A DNA stretch of 64,000 nt from positions 1 through 64,000 of the forward strand of contig NZ_JAERRH010000008.1 of NCBI RefSeq assembly GCF_016741855.1. The letters run 5' to 3'. Positions 61,588 to 64,000 of the stretch are shown here, piece after piece; within the stretch, counting starts at the first letter, position 1, and each line of letters opens with the position of its first letter. Below the pieces are notes generated by a model. The model saw only the letters and a program-made list of their open reading frames with translations. It did no database searches and was not told the origin of the DNA. The DNA comes from Streptomyces musisoli. Its GTDB lineage: Bacteria > Actinomycetota > Actinomycetes > Streptomycetales > Streptomycetaceae. The translations under genes and the position numbers were made by a program.

Positions 61588-62513
61588 GACACCGCTCCCG
61601 TCGGCTCGGCCGCGGCGGGCGGGGGCGCGGTCGGCGTCCGGTGCCCGCGCCGCCGCCGGAGCAGTACGGCCGCACCGGCGGCCACCGCCGCCGAGCCGCC
61701 GGTCACCGCGCCCCACGGTACGAACGCGGCCGACGTGTCCGCCGTGTCGCGCGCCCCGCCCGCCGCGGTCACCGTCAGCCGTACCCGCACCTCGTCCAGC
61801 ACCGGCCGGCCGGGCCACGGCTCGCTGAGCGTGCGCCGGGCGCCGGGCGGCAGCCGGACCGGCAGGGTGCGCGGAGCGCGGTCCAGGACCCGGCCGAAGA
61901 CGCCGTCGGCGCGCACCGCGAGCCTCGGCACGAGGACGGTCGTACCGCGGTTGACCAGCTCGTACGTGATCCGGTCCGGGTGTACGGCGAGGTGCTCGAC
62001 GGTCAGCGCGGCAAGCGCGGGGCCGCCGACGCGCAGCCGGACCGGCACGGTCGCGGTACGGCCGTGCGCGTCCCGCGCGACGATCGCGCCGGTACGGTCG
62101 CCGGGCCCGGCGTCCCGGGGCACCGTCACCGTGAAGGGCACCTCGGCGCGGGTGCGGGCCGGGATCCGCAGGCCGCTGCGGGCGAACACCGCCGGGACGC
62201 CGGAGCCGCGCAGCCGGACCGAGACCGGGGCGCGGCCCCGGTTGGTCACGGCCACCGTGTCCCGCAGGACCGCCCCCGCAGTGCCCTCGGCGTAGAACGC
62301 AGGACGCCCACCCCCCAACGGCGCAAGCCCCCACCCACCGGCCAACGCGCCAGCGGGCTGCGCGACGGCGGAGGGAGCGACGGCCAGCTGGGCGGCGGTC
62401 AGCAGGGTGACGAGCGCGAGGGGGGTGCGCGGGGTGCCGCTCGGAGTGCGTCGGGTGCCGGGGGTGCGGGGGGTGCGCGGCGGCGGGCCGAGGGCGCGTG
62501 CGGCGGGCGGCAT
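61584..62513 (-). CDS. DUF916-like exported protein with C-terminal anchor
   Basis: A 309-residue protein. A Pro/Arg-rich leader and signal segment (~30-52) precede a DUF916-type beta domain (~65-275; DTVAVTNRGRAPVSVRL and PGDRTGAIVARDAHGR), then a membrane segment (~285-300) and a basic tail. In Firmicutes DUF916 proteins sit with WxL surface proteins and bind peptidoglycan or host ligands. No WxL protein is present here. ATG 62513 follows GGAG. It is first in the coupled three-gene surface operon. Confidence 0.8.
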   Translation of the reverse strand: MPPAARALGPPPRTPRTPGTRRTPSGTPRTPLALVTLLTAAQLAVAPSAVAQPAGALAGGWGLAPLGGGRPAFYAEGTAGAVLRDTVAVTNRGRAPVSVRLRGSGVPAVFARSGLRIPARTRAEVPFTVTVPRDAGPGDRTGAIVARDAHGRTATVPVRLRVGGPALAALTVEHLAVHPDRITYELVNRGTTVLVPRLAVRADGVFGRVLDRAPRTLPVRLPPGARRTLSEPWPGRPVLDEVRVRLTVTAAGGARDTADTSAAFVPWGAVTGGSAAVAAGAAVLLRRRRGHRTPTAPPPAAAEPTGAVS

Positions 62514-62677
62514 GGGCGGCTCCAGCGGTGGTGGCCGGACGGTTCAGCGGGCGGCACCGGACAGGGGGCCGCTGGGCGGGCGGCGCCGGACAGGGGGCCG
62601 GTCAGCAGCGGTCGGTCAGCGGCGGTCGGTCAGTAGCAGGCCGCGCCCGGCGGTGGGCCGCTCGGCGGCGGCCGGCG

Positions 62678-62725
62678 GTCGACGGCGGGCGGGGTCGACG
62701 GCGGGCGGGGTCAGCGGCGGGCGGT
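62678..62725. repeat. 16-bp tandem repeat at the LPQTG gene 3' end
   Basis: Units gtcgacggcgggcggg at 62678 and 62694 and a variant at 62710. The stop (62711-62713) lies in the third unit. Longer ggacagggggccg copies occur upstream at 62569 and 62588. Confidence 0.85.
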
Positions 62726-63463
62726 CTGGCTTCGGCGGGTCAGCCACAGGGCGCCCGCCGCGCCGGCGAGGAGGACCGTGCCGCCGAGCGTGCCGAGGGC
62801 GACCGCGGAGTCCTCGGGGCCGGTCTGCGGGAGCTGCCCGCCGGTGGACGAGTCGCCGGAGCCGGCGGTGGAACCGGAACCGCCGGAACCGGAGCCGCCG
62901 CCGGAACCCGAACCGGAACCGCCGGAGCCGGAGGTGTCGCCGGTGGAACCGCCGGCCGCCGTCACGTCCAGGGTCAGGGACGCCTTGGGGCTGTTGGTCG
63001 GCGTGCAGGTCGTCGTCGTACCGAGCGCCTTGATGGTGAGCGTGCCCGCGGTGAAGGTCACCTTGCCGCTCTTCTTCGGCGTGTAGGTGCCGCTCAAGTC
63101 ACTGATCTTGATGGGTGTGTTGGCGGGGATGGCAGTGGAGTTGGCGGGGCCGCTGACCGCGAGCGCGCCGCTGTCGGCGCCGCCCAGCCTGATGGTGGCG
63201 CTCGGGCTCATCGCCCCCTTGCCCAGTTCGACCGGGCTGGAGGAGACGCCCTTCTGCCAGGACATGGTGATCCGGTAGCCGCTGCCGCTCTTGACGCCCT
63301 TGATGTCGATCGGCGAGACGGCGCTCTTGACGCCGATGGGCGTCTGGCAGCGGTAGTTGACGTCGACGACGTCGGCGTGGGCAGCCGGTGCGGCCAGCAG
63401 CACCGCCGAGCCGGCCAGGGCCGCGGCGGACGCGAGCGCGGCGGTTCGTTTCGGGTACGACAC
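62711..63463 (-). CDS. Sortase-anchored surface protein (LPQTG) with one two-Cys domain
   Basis: A 250-residue exported protein. After a signal peptide (~3-30) it has one ~130-residue beta-rich domain (~32-160) clearly related to those in the LAETG protein: shared CxTPIGxKSAxSP, GGADxG, DLxGTYxP, and the terminal KALGTTTTCTP. A Gly/Ser-rich spacer (~170-205) precedes LPQTG (211-215), a hydrophobic segment and RR tail. GTG 63463 is used. It is 197 bp upstream of the three-gene surface operon and probably belongs with it. Its cell-surface partner is unknown. Confidence 0.85.
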   Translation of the reverse strand: MSYPKRTAALASAAALAGSAVLLAAPAAHADVVDVNYRCQTPIGVKSAVSPIDIKGVKSGSGYRITMSWQKGVSSSPVELGKGAMSPSATIRLGGADSGALAVSGPANSTAIPANTPIKISDLSGTYTPKKSGKVTFTAGTLTIKALGTTTTCTPTNSPKASLTLDVTAAGGSTGDTSGSGGSGSGSGGGSGSGGSGSTAGSGDSSTGGQLPQTGPEDSAVALGTLGGTVLLAGAAGALWLTRRSQTARR

Positions 63464-63627
63464 GTTCGGTCCACCCCATTCATTCCTGACGGCGTATCAG
63501 ATTCGGCCGTCAAGGTACGCCCGGGGTCGCGAGGAAGGAAGACGCGTCACACGCCGGAGTTGTGGCGGTCCGGCGTGCGTGACGGGGTGTCGGAGTGGAG
63601 ACGGGGGCCCGGGGGCCGCCGGGGCGG

Positions 63628-64000
63628 TCAGGCGGGCGCGCCCAGCTCCGCCCACACCGTCTTGCCCGGTGCGCCAGTGACGCGGACCACGCCCCAGTCC
63701 AGGCACAGCCGCTGCACGATGAACATGCCGTGGCCGCCGGGACGCCCGGCGCGGTGCGGGTTGCGCGGGGCCGGCTGGCCGGTGCCCCGGTCGGACACCT
63801 CGATCCGGATCACCTTGTTGTCGCAGGCGAGCAGCAGTTCGTCGGGGCCCTCGGCGTGCAGGCAGGCGTTGGTGACCAGTTCGGAGACGACGAGCAGCAC
63901 GTCCTCGGCGGCGGCCCGCTGATCAGCGGTGGCGGCCGGCAGCCAGCCCCACGCGTACAGCGCCTGCCGGCTGAAGTCGCGGGCGAGCGGGACCACCCCG
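63628..64000 (-). CDS. ATP-binding protein, anti-sigma-regulatory type (5' end outside window)
   Basis: At least 124 residues of a single-domain GHKL ATPase like those that control sigma factors or partner switching in Streptomyces. The N-box is ELVTNACLHA, the G1 box is DRGTGQP, and GGHGMFIVQRL is the G2 region. The 5' end runs past base 64000, since the frame stays open and the sequence before the first GTG still fits the family. It has no signal peptide. No sigma factor or antagonist gene is visible next to it within the window. Confidence 0.85.
   Translation of the reverse strand, partial: GVVPLARDFSRQALYAWGWLPAATADQRAAAEDVLLVVSELVTNACLHAEGPDELLLACDNKVIRIEVSDRGTGQPAPRNPHRAGRPGGHGMFIVQRLCLDWGVVRVTGAPGKTVWAELGAPA

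Noticed and set aside
61521..62636. A 371-codon plus-strand frame over the surface operon
   Set aside because: Arg/Gly-rich mirror frame; the minus-strand genes have signal peptides, overlaps and membrane anchors.

Overview
This window is chromosomal DNA from a Streptomyces or a very close relative. Base composition is about 70% G+C with strong third-position GC bias and frequent GTG starts. It encodes an 87-residue WhiB of the sporulation type, coenzyme F420 biosynthesis genes (fbiA, fbiB), many LytR-CpsA-Psr (LCP) cell-wall ligases and sortase-anchored surface proteins. Most of it looks like stable core chromosome. I see no insertion sequence, prophage, tRNA, rRNA or CRISPR array. The only compositional outlier is the first ~170 bases (about 52% GC, rich in inverted repeats).

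Layout. 0.2-9 kb: SpoIIM-like and RDD membrane proteins (divergent), a hypothetical gene, sahH, a fructose-type PTS permease with an unusual repeat linker, and a signal peptidase I. 9-15.5 kb: a minus-strand run that reads manB, a Trm112-like gene, a SIS isomerase, manA and a cation efflux gene, with a DUF3499 gene upstream. 15.7-22 kb: a metallopeptidase-like gene, a large membrane glycosyltransferase coupled to a DUF5719 protein, and whiB. 22.7-27 kb: a cysteine-dioxygenase-like gene, fbiA-fbiB and an AlkA-like glycosylase. 26.6-29.3 kb: a NmrA/AraC/DUF1772 operon. 29.7-43.4 kb: manC, a secreted PGRP-type amidase, a TIGR03089 protein, five LCP ligases, a second glycosyltransferase and a thioesterase. 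43.5-48.4 kb: a Cys/Met-rich copper-binding-type protein, an acyl-CoA dehydrogenase, ugd, and a CGNR regulator divergent from two VOC genes. 48.4-54 kb: a dipeptidase-like protein that has lost its metal ligands, MerR plus an ene-reductase, and a purK-purE-dipeptidase operon. 54-59 kb: GtrA, a two-component pair and a POT peptide transporter. 59-63.5 kb: four minus-strand genes for surface proteins (LPQTG, DUF916-like, membrane Ig-like, LAETG). The window ends inside an anti-sigma-type ATPase gene.

How the genes fit together. Much of the window serves the cell envelope. ManA/SIS isomerase, ManB and ManC supply GDP-mannose, Ugd supplies UDP-glucuronate, the glycosyltransferases and GtrA would assemble or flip glycans, and the LCP enzymes attach glycopolymers to peptidoglycan. 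Several membrane proteins carry Tyr/Pro/Gln-rich tails. The most notable items are (i) the four-gene sortase/DUF916 surface cluster at 59.1-63.5 kb, with a repeated two-cysteine domain; (ii) the catalytically dead dipeptidase paralogue two kilobases from an intact one; and (iii) a recurring arrangement in which short tandem repeats start at the stop codon of a gene and copy its 3' end (five clear cases).
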